Assembly (NCBI RefSeq): GCF_004210735.1
Contig: NZ_SDZL01000007.1
Coordinates: 1-64,000, forward strand
Origin: Brevundimonas sp.
GTDB lineage: Bacteria > Pseudomonadota > Alphaproteobacteria > Caulobacterales > Caulobacteraceae
Length of the DNA stretch: 64,000 nucleotides
Reading direction: 5' to 3'
Shown here: in pieces, positions 27,510-36,524 of the stretch
Numbering within the stretch: the stretch's first letter is position 1
Layout of the letters: every line of letters begins with the position of its first letter
The notes under the pieces: generated by a model
What the model saw: the letters and a program-made list of their open reading frames with translations, nothing else
What the model was told of the DNA's origin: nothing
Databases searched by the model: none
Program-made: the position numbers and the translations under genes

Positions 27510-28562
27510 ATGGGGCAGAGGCCGCCACGGATTAGTGAGCGCCCAGTAGTTAGGGCTCCCCGGGTCCTGGGCATCAGCGCCTCATCCGTTGTCCCCCTTC
27601 TCAATGTAATCTCGAAAGTCGAAGACCTGACGCAGGATGGTCCCGGAGTGGACCTGGATCTTTCGGACTGTGAGGAAATTTCCCGCAGCGCTGCGCTTGT
27701 CGTCACCGCTCAGATCGAACGATCGTTGATCAGGCGCCCCCGTTGCCTGAACGGATTCAGCCCATCGACGCTTGACCCATGCCGAAGGCTTCACGGCCTA
27801 GGATTCTACAAGCATCTGAACTTCGATACGCCGCGCCTGGTCACGGACGACGACGAAGTTGACGCAATAACGGTCGTCTCTGGAACGGCTGTCACGGCCG
27901 AGCTGTCTAGAGAGCTCGAGCGAGTGGCTGAGGTCGCTCAGCCGTTGTTCGGCAACGAGGAGTTTGTTGCCCACATTCACGAGGCTCTAAGTGAAGCGAT
28001 GGCTAACATCGCAGGGCACGCCTATATAAAGGGCGTAGAACGCTGGGCCCTGACGCTTCAGTCGCAGTCGAACGAGCTGAATTCCGATGCTCCGGAGTGG
28101 CTCCGACAGCAGGCCAAGGCTGAGGCGCTGCGCAAATGGTGGATCGCTGGCCATGCGGACAATCAAACCGGTGAGCTGCTGCTATTCGCGCTGGATCACG
28201 GTCATAGCATCCCCGTTATCGCCCCATTTCGGATGAAGGATGCGTTGGAAGAATTCTGGAACGCAAACCCCAAGTTGAAGCCTGCAACCAAGTCCGCCGC
28301 TACTGATGCTCAATTGCTTGAGGCCGTCGCACGGGCGCGGCGAGAAGGCTATGGAACCGGCCGGCGCGGTCGGGGCTTTCCCAGCATGATTGGCCTAGTG
28401 GAGCATGAAGCAGTTTCCGGCGCTGTGTCCGTAATCAGCGGCGGGGCGCTGTATGAGTATCGCAAGCCTGGCGGGGATGAGCCTGCGACAGAACGCGCCA
28501 TTCCCCTTAGCAAAAAGTTTAACGGAACTATGATTGAGTGGCGAATAGGCGGAGCTCGGTGA
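27510..28562 (+). CDS. STAS-like/GHKL ATPase protein, first gene of accessory cassette
   Basis: A 350-residue protein. Residues ~20-110 look like a STAS-type domain (GVDLDLSDCEEISRSAALVV). Residues ~150-345 carry the GHKL ATPase boxes: N box EALSEAMANIAGHAY (Glu158, Asn166), G1 box FALDHGHSIP (Asp229, Gly231) and glycine-rich lid GYGTGRRGRGF (280-290) followed by PSM. This is the layout of anti-sigma-type ATPases rather than full histidine kinases: no phospho-accepting His domain or membrane segment is seen. GAGGAT precedes the ATG. Base composition is visibly less GC-rich than the host. It is followed 11 bases later by a STAS-like protein gene, suggesting a partner-switch or defence pair. 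Confidence 0.7.
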   Translation: MGQRPPRISERPVVRAPRVLGISASSVVPLLNVISKVEDLTQDGPGVDLDLSDCEEISRSAALVVTAQIERSLIRRPRCLNGFSPSTLDPCRRLHGLGFYKHLNFDTPRLVTDDDEVDAITVVSGTAVTAELSRELERVAEVAQPLFGNEEFVAHIHEALSEAMANIAGHAYIKGVERWALTLQSQSNELNSDAPEWLRQQAKAEALRKWWIAGHADNQTGELLLFALDHGHSIPVIAPFRMKDALEEFWNANPKLKPATKSAATDAQLLEAVARARREGYGTGRRGRGFPSMIGLVEHEAVSGAVSVISGGALYEYRKPGGDEPATERAIPLSKKFNGTMIEWRIGGAR

Positions 28563-28573
28563 GGGAGGGCGAA

Positions 28574-28903
28574 ATGGGTGACGTGATAATCAATGTTGCG
28601 CGCGACTACTCGACCCACCCCATGGGACGCGAAGCGCACCTATGGCCGTTTAGTGGCGAGCGGTTCCGCGTTCAGTATCTCCAGCCGCGCCTGAAGAAGC
28701 ATGAGCATGTCCGTGTGGATCTTCGCGGCACGAAGGGGCTTGCTCCTTCCTTCCTGGAAGAGGCCTTCGGCGGTCTCGTCGATGCGGGGTATTCGTATGA
28801 CGAGATCCGACGCTACCTAAAGGTGGTGGCTGACGACTCTGCCCGCGAACAGCAAGTCTGGCGCTATATCCAACAGGCGGACGCTCAGCGCAAAAGGAGC
28901 TAG
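28574..28903 (+). CDS. STAS-like (DUF4325-type) protein
   Basis: A 109-residue protein resembling the STAS-like DUF4325 group: a short N-terminal strand, RFRVQYLQPRL, then HVRVDLRGTKGLAPSFLEEAFGG, the strand-loop-helix that in STAS proteins holds the regulatory Ser. Here the loop reads KGLAPSF, so a Ser is present. DUF4325 proteins are usually encoded beside GHKL ATPases, exactly as here, and are thought to be their partners. GGAGGG lies six bases before the ATG. It sits one base before the third gene of the cassette. Confidence 0.7.
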   Translation: MGDVIINVARDYSTHPMGREAHLWPFSGERFRVQYLQPRLKKHEHVRVDLRGTKGLAPSFLEEAFGGLVDAGYSYDEIRRYLKVVADDSAREQQVWRYIQQADAQRKRS

Positions 28904-28904
28904 G

Positions 28905-29387
28905 ATGGCGGTGGCCGATGGGGGTTCGCCGCTGCTCGAAGTCGGCGGCCACGTCCTTACGTATTTGGCGGCTGTCGGCACAGGCTTTCTGGGCGGGCGC
29001 CTGAAGGATATGGTGGCGGATGTGAACTCCGCCTTTGACCAGGTCGACGAAGCGACTTCCGCAGGCGAACACGTGCTGCGAATGCACGCCGGAAGCCACC
29101 ATAGTCCCGAAGCTATCGCTAATGTTTTCACGTTGCGTAGCCACCTAGGCGTGCTTTTGGACCGACAGTTCGGCAAGCGTGAGCGGGCGATTATAAGCGC
29201 CCTCACGCTCTTTTCCGATTCTCTAGATCAATGCGACCCGTCATCCAGTGGCGCGCTTCAGCTTGGCCAGGATGCGACGGGGGCCGTTACTGCTGTGCGG
29301 GATGCGCAGCAGGGTCTGCGGGCAGCTATCGCTAAAACGCGCAAGGCGAAGTTTGCTGCCTTTGTTGGCAAACGCTCGCTGGATTAG
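28905..29387 (+). CDS. Unknown protein, third gene of ATPase/STAS cassette
   Basis: A 160-residue protein I do not recognise. Near its N-terminus is a moderately hydrophobic segment (VLTYLAAVGTGFLGGRL) that may touch the membrane; the rest looks helical, with amphipathic stretches (DMVADVNSAFDQVDEATSAGEHVL) and a basic C-terminus. It has an AAGGAG site, starts one base after the STAS-like gene, and its stop overlaps the convergent integrase stop by four bases. Its tight coupling suggests that it is the effector or membrane partner of the ATPase/STAS pair; this is inference. Confidence 0.6.
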   Translation: MAVADGGSPLLEVGGHVLTYLAAVGTGFLGGRLKDMVADVNSAFDQVDEATSAGEHVLRMHAGSHHSPEAIANVFTLRSHLGVLLDRQFGKRERAIISALTLFSDSLDQCDPSSSGALQLGQDATGAVTAVRDAQQGLRAAIAKTRKAKFAAFVGKRSLD

Positions 29388-30484
29388 GCGCGCCGCGTCG
29401 CCCGCAGCTTCACCACATTGTCGATCTTGTTCTGGGCGGCGTCGGCCATGCGGCGGCGGTCGGCTTGGCGGCGGTAGATCTTGGCCGCGCGGTCGGTGGC
29501 GTGGCCCAGCTGGGACATGATCTCGCCGTCGGTGGCGCCGGCTAGGGCCAGCTCAACGCCGCGCGCGTGGCGGAGGCCGTGGATGGTCAGGTTGGGGCGG
29601 ACCTTCTGATCCTTGGCCAGTGTCTCGATCATGCGGTCGATGGCCTGGTTCAGCTGGCGTTCCTTCCAGACCTCGCCCTTGCGGTTGTAGGCGATGGTCA
29701 GGGCCTTGTCGGGCGTCCTGGCCAGCAGGGCCGTCAGGCGCGCATCCTCGCGCGCGTCGACCAGGACCTTGCGCTTTTCCGTGACCCAGTAGATCCGGCG
29801 CTCGGGCAGGCCGTCATCGTTGATGGCCCTGGTGCGGGCGTTGAGCGGCAGGTTGCAGATCGTCCCGCGCCGGAACCCGCCCCAGCGGCCCAGGGCGACC
29901 GCGCGGGCGAGGCCCGGCATCTTGCGAGCGATGGCCAGTTCAATGACGGCCGCGACCTCTGCATCCTCCCACGTCGGGTGCGCCTCGTCCGAATCGTGCG
30001 GGCGGCGGACCTTCTTGAGGCGGGCGAACGGATCGTCCGGGATCCGGCCGTCGTCGATCGCAGGCTCGAGCGCGTTCTTCAGCACCTGGAGGCGATCGTT
30101 CGCGGCCTTGTATCCGCGCACGGCCCAGGCATCGCGCATGTCGCGAACCCAGCCGGCCGTCACCTCGCCCGCCATCACGTCGCCGGCGTCGGCGTCGATC
30201 TCGTCTATCAGTCGCTGATAGGCGCGCTGGGTGCTGCGCGCGAGGGCCAGAAACTCGGCCGACTTGTTGTACTGCCTGAGCATGGCCCCGACCGTTCCGG
30301 CCTTGGGCGTGGCGGCGCGGATCGTCGCCTCTATCCGGGCGAGGATGGCGCCCACCTCGGCCTTCAGCTCGGGTGTGTTGTCGGCGGACCGGAGGGGGCC
30401 TTCGCGGAAGTCGCCCTTGCGGAAGTAGAGATCTACCCGGCCGCTGCTGCGCTTGATGCGCTGGACGTGGGGGACTTTTTCCAT
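29384..30484 (-). CDS. int: Tyrosine-type phage integrase
   Basis: A 366-residue site-specific recombinase. An arm-binding N-terminal region is followed by a core-binding SAM-like domain (STQRAYQRLIDEIDADAG) and a catalytic domain with Arg in GGFRRGT, the H-x-x-R box IHGLRHARG, and the late box LGHATDRAAKIYRR with the nucleophilic Tyr. It would recombine the prophage at tRNA-Arg. The start MEKVPHVQR at 30484 lies within the end of the excisionase-like gene (52-base overlap). Unusually, it is separated from the tRNA by a 1.9-kb three-gene cassette. Confidence 0.93.
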   Translation of the reverse strand: MEKVPHVQRIKRSSGRVDLYFRKGDFREGPLRSADNTPELKAEVGAILARIEATIRAATPKAGTVGAMLRQYNKSAEFLALARSTQRAYQRLIDEIDADAGDVMAGEVTAGWVRDMRDAWAVRGYKAANDRLQVLKNALEPAIDDGRIPDDPFARLKKVRRPHDSDEAHPTWEDAEVAAVIELAIARKMPGLARAVALGRWGGFRRGTICNLPLNARTRAINDDGLPERRIYWVTEKRKVLVDAREDARLTALLARTPDKALTIAYNRKGEVWKERQLNQAIDRMIETLAKDQKVRPNLTIHGLRHARGVELALAGATDGEIMSQLGHATDRAAKIYRRQADRRRMADAAQNKIDNVVKLRATRRA

Positions 30485-30825
30485 TCGCGCCGGGCGCTGG
30501 CCCGTCCTCCTGATGCTCTGAGCCGGGCCCGTTCGGCGGCGGCGCTGGTGCGGCTTTCCGGGGCCGTCGGATCGGCGGCGGGCGCAGGCTGACTCGACTC
30601 CCCCTCCCCCCGCAAGGCCCGAGGCAGACGCGGCGGCAACGACGCCGCCCAGGCGTCCACCGCCGGCCGGGGATAGCGCAGGACATTGGCGCCCAGGTCG
30701 ACCGGCGCGACCGGCAGGATCTTGGCCACCGTGTCCCACGACAGACCGCCCAGGTAGGCGCACAGCTGGTCCCGCGACAGCAGCAGCGGCCAGGCCTGAG
30801 GGATATCGTGGGCGGCGGCGGTCAT
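30433..30825 (-). CDS. Excisionase-like helix-turn-helix protein
   Basis: A 130-residue protein. Residues ~14-60 (LLLSRDQLCAYLGGLSWDTVAKIL then LRYPRPAVDAWAASL) match the winged-helix Xis/AlpA pattern with a terminal DNA-recognition strand. The C-terminal ~60 residues are Pro/Ala/Arg-rich and probably disordered. Position just upstream of int on the same strand, with a 52-base overlap, supports a directionality factor that controls excision. The start is the ATG at 30825; the frame open to 31077 is not supported. Confidence 0.7.
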   Translation of the reverse strand: MTAAAHDIPQAWPLLLSRDQLCAYLGGLSWDTVAKILPVAPVDLGANVLRYPRPAVDAWAASLPPRLPRALRGEGESSQPAPAADPTAPESRTSAAAERARLRASGGRASARREWKKSPTSSASSAAAAG

Positions 30826-30877
30826 GTCAGCGCTGACGCCCTTGGCTGGCGACATCCACTCGTGGCACCGTGTAGGC

Positions 30878-31468
30878 ATGACTCGGGGTGACTGGATCAG
30901 TGCGGGCGGATGCGCCATTTGGCTCGCCTTCATGGCTGCCCTTCCAGCGATGCAAGGCGCTGTCATCCGGATCGACGCCGTCACTCTGGAAGCGCTCGTC
31001 GCGGGAGTGGCGATCTTTCTCTCCTCGGTACTGGCGATCGCTGTCCCGTTGATCATTCGGCGAATGGACGCGGGCACAGCTCGTCAGGACGCGCTCGATG
31101 CGGCCTTTGATATGGGCCGCTGGACCTATGCAGTTGTCACGGCCGGGCAACGTCACGGCATCGTGCCGGCCACTCTTGAAGCGGGGCTCCGAGCCCAGGT
31201 CACCTTGGCCGAGCAGCGCCTGAGCGCTTTGGATCTGATCGCTGTAAGGTCCGCGCCGATCGCTCGCCGCGTCCGGCAAGTGCAGAGGCTTGGCAGAGGC
31301 CTCGTCGCGGGTTTGCCCGCGCCAGGCCATATCGACCCCCTTGCGGCGCAGTTCATTGCCAATACAGCGGCCGCGCTTGCCGACGCTGTGACTGATCTGG
31401 CCCGCCTCGTTGAACGGCGCCCTAGCCTCACCCATGCTGAAGTGGTGGCTCGATTGGATGTGGCTTAG
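30878..31468 (+). CDS. Membrane protein of unknown function
   Basis: A 196-residue protein with two hydrophobic segments near the N-terminus (AGGCAIWLAFMAALPAM and ALVAGVAIFLSSVLAIAVPLII) followed by ~130 residues of soluble helical sequence. It lies between two leftward gene groups but on the plus strand, a typical place for a prophage cargo gene expressed in the lysogen. I do not recognise the family. The start at 30878 is tentative; the frame is open to 30824 and no strong ribosome binding site is present at either. Confidence 0.55.
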   Translation: MTRGDWISAGGCAIWLAFMAALPAMQGAVIRIDAVTLEALVAGVAIFLSSVLAIAVPLIIRRMDAGTARQDALDAAFDMGRWTYAVVTAGQRHGIVPATLEAGLRAQVTLAEQRLSALDLIAVRSAPIARRVRQVQRLGRGLVAGLPAPGHIDPLAAQFIANTAAALADAVTDLARLVERRPSLTHAEVVARLDVA

Positions 31469-31509
31469 CCAGCTAGGCGAAAATGGTTCGTATGAGACGG
31501 GTGACAGGC

Positions 31510-32049
31510 TCACTTCCGTCCCCGCCCTTCGGTGCAGACGTCGGCGGCGAAGCGCAGGGCCGTGGCGGCCAGCTGGATCGCCTCGCCGCGCATGGCGGGC
31601 AGGTCGCGACGAACCTGGTTTGTCCAGACGTGGGCCTTCAGCTCGTCGAACTCTTCATTGATAACGGCGAAGCCTTCGTGCGCGGAGTTGTAGGCGGGCC
31701 ACTTCTCGGCGGCGCAGCTGGCCTCGGCCAGCGCCAGGGCGGCGGCGCCTTCGAGGGTGTCGGGATCGGCTATGTCGAGGGCCGTCGCCTCGACCGTGAT
31801 CCGGACCAGATCGCTCTTCGCCTCGGCGATCGGGTCGCCTTGCCATTCAGCCTCTTCCGCCGCCGCGACGTGGGGCGAGGCGAACAGGTTGATCAGGTCC
31901 GTGTTTTCCAGATTGGCCTGGCCGGTCTTAGCCCACGTCAGGCCGGCGGCCAGGCGGTCGCCGTCGATGCCATCGGAGTGTCCGATCAGGATGTCCTCCA
32001 GATACAGGAAGCGGTGCAGCGCGCCGCGCGAATAGGTCTTGGCGGTCAT
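31510..32049 (-). CDS. Phage early protein of unknown function
   Basis: A 179-residue acidic protein (many Ala, Glu and Asp) with no motif that I recognise. It lies directly downstream of the phage sliding clamp: the clamp stop and this ATG are two bases apart, so they are co-translated. GAGGG is present before the ATG, inside the clamp's last codons. Place and coupling suggest a role in phage replication or in control of the clamp, but this is not shown by sequence. It is the last gene of the leftward early operon. Confidence 0.65.
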   Translation of the reverse strand: MTAKTYSRGALHRFLYLEDILIGHSDGIDGDRLAAGLTWAKTGQANLENTDLINLFASPHVAAAEEAEWQGDPIAEAKSDLVRITVEATALDIADPDTLEGAAALALAEASCAAEKWPAYNSAHEGFAVINEEFDELKAHVWTNQVRRDLPAMRGEAIQLAATALRFAADVCTEGRGRK

Positions 32050-32051
32050 GG

Positions 32052-33191
32052 TCAAACCCTCAGGGGCATGATGACGCACAGGGCGCCGCTGGCGGCTGCC
32101 TGGTCATCGGGGTGGGGATCGAGACGGGCGGGCGAGCCGCCGTCGGTGACGCGCAGGACCACGCGCTTGGCGTCGGTCTGATCCAGGGCGTCCAGCAGGT
32201 ATTTGCCGTTGTAGCCGGCCTCCAGGTGGCCGCCCCCGTCGTCAATCGCGATCTCTTCCACGGCCTGTCCGGCCTCGGCGTTGCGGACTGTGAGGGTCAG
32301 GGTCTCGCCGTCGATCGTGAACTTCACCGATCGCGACTTCTCGGCGCTGATCAGGGACACGCGCTTGACCGCCGCCGCCAGCATGACCCGGTCCAGGGTG
32401 ATCTGGCGTTCCCATTTCCGAGGCACGACGCGCTGATAGTCGGGGAAGGAACCGTCCAGCGCCTTGGCTGTCAGGCGGGTGGTCGGGGTCTGGAGGCGCA
32501 GGCCGGCGCTGGACGTTGTCAGTTCGACCGGGGTCGTCAGGCCATCCAGCAGGCGACGCATTTCGCCGATGGTCTTGCGTGACGCCAGGACCGGCGTCAG
32601 GTCCGACCCTTCCGGCAGGGGGCATTCATCCAGCGCCAGTCGGTGTCCGTCGGTGGCGACGCCCCTCAGGCGCACGCCGTCCGGCGTCGCGCGCGGGGCG
32701 ATATAGACGCCGTTCAGATAATAGCGCGCCCCTTCGGTCGACTGGGCGAAGTGGACGCGGTCCAGCACCCGCTTAAGGTCCGGCGCCTGAATCTGGACCG
32801 TCGTTTCCGTGCCGTGCAGATCGCCCCAGATGGGGAAGTCCCCGGCCGGCAAAACCGGCAGCTGATAGCGCGACCGGCCGAACTGGACCTGGGCGCGCGG
32901 GTCGTTGTCGCCCTGGCCATACCGGATGCTGAGCTCGGCCCCGGCCGGTGCATTGCGGGCGATCTCGCTGAGGGTGGCAGCGCTGACTGTGATCGAGCCC
33001 GGGGTCTCGACCTCGGCAGGTATGAACTCGCGGATCTCGATGTCCAGATCGGTGGCGATGATCCAGAGCTGATCGCCCTGAGCGTCCAGCATCAGGTTCG
33101 CCAGGATGGGGATGGCCCCCTTGCGGTCGGCCACGCCCGCGACCCGGGCGGCGGCGCGCTGAAGCGCCGACTGTTCGACGGTCAGCCTCAT
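32052..33191 (-). CDS. dnaN: Phage-encoded DNA polymerase III beta sliding clamp
   Basis: A 379-residue beta clamp, the normal length. Domain starts and signatures are visible: [65 protein letters not shown], and a C-terminal motif MPLRV in place of the usual MPMRL. The ring should hold polymerase on DNA. It is inside the prophage early operon, so the phage probably supplies its own clamp during replication. It starts with the TGA of the upstream gene nearby (33188-33191 overlap), consistent with coupled translation. Confidence 0.93.
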   Translation of the reverse strand: MRLTVEQSALQRAAARVAGVADRKGAIPILANLMLDAQGDQLWIIATDLDIEIREFIPAEVETPGSITVSAATLSEIARNAPAGAELSIRYGQGDNDPRAQVQFGRSRYQLPVLPAGDFPIWGDLHGTETTVQIQAPDLKRVLDRVHFAQSTEGARYYLNGVYIAPRATPDGVRLRGVATDGHRLALDECPLPEGSDLTPVLASRKTIGEMRRLLDGLTTPVELTTSSAGLRLQTPTTRLTAKALDGSFPDYQRVVPRKWERQITLDRVMLAAAVKRVSLISAEKSRSVKFTIDGETLTLTVRNAEAGQAVEEIAIDDGGGHLEAGYNGKYLLDALDQTDAKRVVLRVTDGGSPARLDPHPDDQAAASGALCVIMPLRV

Positions 33192-33550
33192 AGTCCGCGC
33201 TCCCCCTCAAAGAACTCAACAAGGTCGTCGATCCGGCGGCCGACGGTGATGGCGCGATCCCTGACCGCTTCGGGGTTGCCGGTTTTCTCGCCCAACGCTG
33301 CGCGCAGCTGATCGGCGGCGGCTTGGGCCGCGCGCAGCTTCTTGATGAAGCCGTTGACCCAAGGGGCGTCCCCGTCGTGGTCTCCGGCGACGCTGTCGGC
33401 AGCGGCCAGCGCGCTCTCGCCCCACTTGCGGACCCACGCCGCCTGCTCTGCCTCACCGCCGAAATCGACGGCGCGGTGCAGTTCGTGGCGGGCCTGGGTG
33501 ATGGCGGCTTCGTCGGACAGGTCCAGATGGCTGGGGGTCAGCGCGCCCAT
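33188..33550 (-). CDS. Phage early protein of unknown function
   Basis: A 120-residue, mostly helical, acidic protein. It begins with an ATG that shares one base with the TGA of the upstream gene (TGATG), and ends four bases into the clamp gene, so it is part of a coupled chain. A GTG one codon earlier is an alternative start. No known motif; the segment RAAQAAADQLRAALGEK suggests a short coiled coil. Function unknown. Confidence 0.6.
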   Translation of the reverse strand: MGALTPSHLDLSDEAAITQARHELHRAVDFGGEAEQAAWVRKWGESALAAADSVAGDHDGDAPWVNGFIKKLRAAQAAADQLRAALGEKTGNPEAVRDRAITVGRRIDDLVEFFEGERGL

Positions 33551-33957
33551 CACGCGGCCTCCGCGTCGGGCATGACGACGGGGTTGCGGCGCAGGGCGGA
33601 CTTGAGGGTTTCCAGGCCGCCGCCGTCCAGCCAGGCGTAGCCGAGGAAGCGGTCGCGGTTGTTGCCGTCGTCCAGGGTGTAGATCTGAACTCCGCGGTGG
33701 GCGTCGGGGCGGCCGGCGAGCTCCAGATCCTCGATCTCGGTCATGTCCAGGGCTTGCAGGCCGCGCTCGCGCTGGATTTTGCGCGCCAGGGCGTGGATGT
33801 CGGGGAAGACGACCGGCTTTACGGTCGCGTCCAGGCGGGGCAGCAGGGCAAAGCGGACGGTGTCGGCCATGCGGAGTCCTTTTCTGAAGGTGATGGGGGC
33901 GGCGCTGTGGCCGTGGGCCGCCAGCAGGGCGGCGGCGTCGATGTGAGGGCCGCGCAT
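33550..33957 (-). CDS. Phage early protein of unknown function
   Basis: A 135-residue protein. The start at 33957 shares one base with the ParB-like gene stop (TGATG), which favours coupling; the internal ATG at 33870 (MADTVRFALLP) has a modest AGGA site and may be the true start, giving 106 residues. The sequence PVVFPDIHALARKIQRERGL and IYTLDDGNNRDRFLGYAWLDGGG has no function that I recognise. Downstream gene overlaps by one base. Confidence 0.55.
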   Translation of the reverse strand: MRGPHIDAAALLAAHGHSAAPITFRKGLRMADTVRFALLPRLDATVKPVVFPDIHALARKIQRERGLQALDMTEIEDLELAGRPDAHRGVQIYTLDDGNNRDRFLGYAWLDGGGLETLKSALRRNPVVMPDAEAA

Positions 33958-36140
33958 CAGGCGGACGCGCCCATCTTCTCGGCGAGTTCTTGCCGGGCCT
34001 TGGCGTAGCTCGCCGCGACCATCGGATAGTCGTCGGCCAGGCCCCACTTGGCGCGGTATTCCTCGGGGCTGAGGTTGTAACGGGTGCGCAGGTGACGCTT
34101 CAGCGACTTGAACTTCCGCCCGTCCTCCAGGCAGACGATGAAGTCGGGATCGACGGACTGGTCGATCGGCACGGCAGGTTCGCCGGGCTCGCTGACGGAC
34201 GCTGGCTCCTCGCCAGTCTCGCTCTCCTCGGCTTCGGCCGCGTCTTCCCAGTGGGTGACAGCCAGGGCGTAGGCGCCTTCGGCGGACCAGTCGAAGCCCT
34301 CGTCACCGAAGGCGACGCCGTTGTCGGCGAGGAAGGCCGAGAGGACGGTCGCGGCCAGCGTTTCGGCCGCATCGTCGGGCAGGTCAGCGCCTTCGGGGAG
34401 TTCGCGAAGCGAGCCCACCAGTTCGTTCAGGAAAGCCTCTTCGCTCAGACCCTCGGCCCCGGGCGCCTTTGGCGTCGGCGTCACCACGCCCGCCGCCGCA
34501 TTGGCGGCGACCACGATCATGTCGTTGAGGGCCAGCTCCTGATCGGAGGGCGCGGCGCCATAGAGGCGTTGCTTCACCTCGGTCCCGTTGGCCGCCACGA
34601 TCGCGCCGGACGGCAGGGCCTGCCACGGGAAGGGCCGATCCAGATCGGCGGCGATGGCGACGACCTCTTCCGGCTGGCCCGCCGTCGGAGCCTGCCGCGC
34701 GGCGTTCAGCAGCTGGATGTGCCGCGCCCGGGCCTCGGCATAGGCGCGTTGGCGCTCGGCCCACCGTCTGCGGTTCTCCTCGCGGATGCGCTCGGCCTCT
34801 GCGTCGGCGGCTTGAAACGCGTCGCGGGTCGCCTCGCCCTCAGGCGTCAGTTCGCCGATGTCGGCCAGCCAGGGCGTGGCGTAGGCGACATCGTTCTCGG
34901 GCCATTCGGGTGCCTGATCCCCGAGGGCCTCGACCTGGGCCGCGCGAAGGATGGCGTTTCGTTCGTCGTCACCGTCAAACATCCCCGCCGGGAAGGGCGG
35001 GTCGATCCGCACCCTGTTCGCGTCGTAATGGCGCTTGGCCGTGAAGCGGCCGGCGCGCGGGCCATGCAGGTGCATGGTCGAGAACTCGACCGCGCCGATC
35101 TCTTGCAGGCGCATGCCCTCGGCGCTGTCCCGGGCGTCGGGCCCGACCTGAACCGAGTTCCAAAGGTTGGAGTGTTCACCCTCGTTATAGGCGGCGTGAG
35201 TGAGTTCGATCCACGCCAGGCGGGTCATCGGGGTGACCGGCGCGGGGGCGGGTTCATCCGCCTTCTTCGCCAGCTTGGCGCGGGCGTCGCGGACGGACAG
35301 GCGGCGCTGGTCATCCCTGGGCAGGGTCATCCGCTGCTGGTCGGCTTCGTCGAGCTGTAGGAACCGGCGGTGTTGCTGGACGTGTTCGGGGGTCGAGCTG
35401 ACGCGGTCGGCGATCTCCTGGTTCGACAGGCCCGCCAGGGCCAGCCCTTCGAAGGCCTTGGCCTTTTCGATCGGGTTCAGGTTGCGGCGTTGCAGGTTCT
35501 CGGCCAGGGCGGCCAGGCGGTGGCCCAGGTCGTCGGTGTCCAGCAGGCGGCAGGGGATCAGGCGGTCCTCGGCCCAGTCGCCGTCGCGCATCGCCTCGCC
35601 GATGGCGCGCCAGCGGCGTTCGCCCCCGACCAGGGTGTAGAGCGGGACCGGATGACCGGCGGCGTTCACCACCTTGACCAGGCCGCCCATGTCATCGGGG
35701 CCGCGCACGACCAGGTTTTGCAACAGACCGTTCTGGACGATGTCCTGTCGCAGGTTGTCCAGTTCGTCCCGGGCCTCGTCACTATCCCAGTCGCGGCGCG
35801 CGTTCTGATGATCGGGGAAGATCTGGGCGTGGTTGAGGAACAGGATTTCACCCTGACCCGCCGACGGCGAACCGGGTTCGTCGCCCCCCTGCCCTTCGGC
35901 CCGGTCGATCATGGCCAGCTGGGCCTCGCCCTCGGCCGTCAGGCCGGTGACCATGGCGTTGAAGGCGGCCAGGCCGGCGTCTTCCAGGCGATCCAGCGAC
36001 CGGCGCAGATTGGACGGATCGCGGGTCAGGTGGGTGGCGAGGGCGGTCAGCGTTTCCCACCCGCCCGTGGGGCGGTCGCGCAAGGCGCGCAGGAGGGCGG
36101 CGTTCTCGACCGCGAGCTTGTTCAGGGTGGCGGCGCTCAT
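33957..36140 (-). CDS. wHTH-ParB-Ros/MucR fusion protein
   Basis: A 727-residue protein with an unusual order. Residues 1-85 form a winged-helix-like region ([27 protein letters not shown]). Residues ~98-200 are a ParB N-terminal domain with [21 protein letters not shown] and [11 protein letters not shown], followed by a ParB HTH at ~220-275 ([20 protein letters not shown]). A long acidic middle follows. Residues 664-727 match the Ros/MucR regulators ([20 protein letters not shown], then [12 protein letters not shown]), with zinc ligand candidates Cys670 and His683 but the second Cys and second His replaced. It starts by ATGA overlap with a tiny membrane protein gene. No parA is near, so it is likely a regulator or replication factor. 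Confidence 0.8.
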   Translation of the reverse strand: MSAATLNKLAVENAALLRALRDRPTGGWETLTALATHLTRDPSNLRRSLDRLEDAGLAAFNAMVTGLTAEGEAQLAMIDRAEGQGGDEPGSPSAGQGEILFLNHAQIFPDHQNARRDWDSDEARDELDNLRQDIVQNGLLQNLVVRGPDDMGGLVKVVNAAGHPVPLYTLVGGERRWRAIGEAMRDGDWAEDRLIPCRLLDTDDLGHRLAALAENLQRRNLNPIEKAKAFEGLALAGLSNQEIADRVSSTPEHVQQHRRFLQLDEADQQRMTLPRDDQRRLSVRDARAKLAKKADEPAPAPVTPMTRLAWIELTHAAYNEGEHSNLWNSVQVGPDARDSAEGMRLQEIGAVEFSTMHLHGPRAGRFTAKRHYDANRVRIDPPFPAGMFDGDDERNAILRAAQVEALGDQAPEWPENDVAYATPWLADIGELTPEGEATRDAFQAADAEAERIREENRRRWAERQRAYAEARARHIQLLNAARQAPTAGQPEEVVAIAADLDRPFPWQALPSGAIVAANGTEVKQRLYGAAPSDQELALNDMIVVAANAAAGVVTPTPKAPGAEGLSEEAFLNELVGSLRELPEGADLPDDAAETLAATVLSAFLADNGVAFGDEGFDWSAEGAYALAVTHWEDAAEAEESETGEEPASVSEPGEPAVPIDQSVDPDFIVCLEDGRKFKSLKRHLRTRYNLSPEEYRAKWGLADDYPMVAASYAKARQELAEKMGASA

Positions 36141-36226
36141 GGGCGGCGTCTCCGGACAGGGATGGAAAGGAGGACGAGAAGGCCGATCACGACGACCAGC
36201 AGGTGGATGCCGTTGATGTCGGGCAT
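36137..36226 (-). CDS. 29-residue membrane peptide
   Basis: A tiny [23 protein letters not shown], then SIPVRRRRP. One hydrophobic helix with a positively charged C-terminus, so probably a single-pass inner-membrane peptide. It starts two bases after the stop of the upstream gene (TGACCATG) and its stop overlaps the ParB-like ATG by four bases (ATGA), so both ends are translationally coupled, which supports that it is real. Function unknown. Confidence 0.55.
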   Translation of the reverse strand: MPDINGIHLLVVVIGLLVLLSIPVRRRRP

Positions 36227-36228
36227 GG

Positions 36229-36504
36229 TCAGGCGATCCCCACGACCAGCAGCCAGGGCGCGACCATCATCACCAGGGCGAGCCCGGCGGCGGGCAGGTT
36301 GCGGGCGAACAGGCGGGCGGTCTGGGCGGCGATCAGTTGGTCGCGGGCCTGGGTCAGGCCGGCCATCGCCTCTTCCAGCGCCAGGTTTGCGCGGCGGTCG
36401 TCGCGGCCGGCGAAGGCGTCAGCGATGGACAGGGCGTCAATCGCGCCGGCGCTGTAGTGGCGGGCGGACTGGATAGCGGCGGATGCATGCACGGCGTCGG
36501 ACAT
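36229..36504 (-). CDS. Small tail-anchored membrane protein, first gene of leftward early operon
   Basis: A 91-residue protein with a soluble helical N-terminal part ([22 protein letters not shown]) and a single C-terminal hydrophobic helix ([20 protein letters not shown]). GAGGAG lies seven bases before the ATG. It heads the leftward early operon and is followed two bases later by the 29-residue membrane peptide. The region upstream contains repressor-type operators and a long inverted repeat, so the gene is probably silenced in the lysogen. Function unknown. Confidence 0.65.
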   Translation of the reverse strand: MSDAVHASAAIQSARHYSAGAIDALSIADAFAGRDDRRANLALEEAMAGLTQARDQLIAAQTARLFARNLPAAGLALVMMVAPWLLVVGIA

Positions 36505-36524
36505 GGATGGCTCCTCGAAAGGGG

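Noticed and set aside
33957-36140. Plasmid/phage partition system
   Set aside because: No ParA ATPase gene or parS-like repeat cluster is adjacent, and the phage has an integrase, so partition is unlikely.
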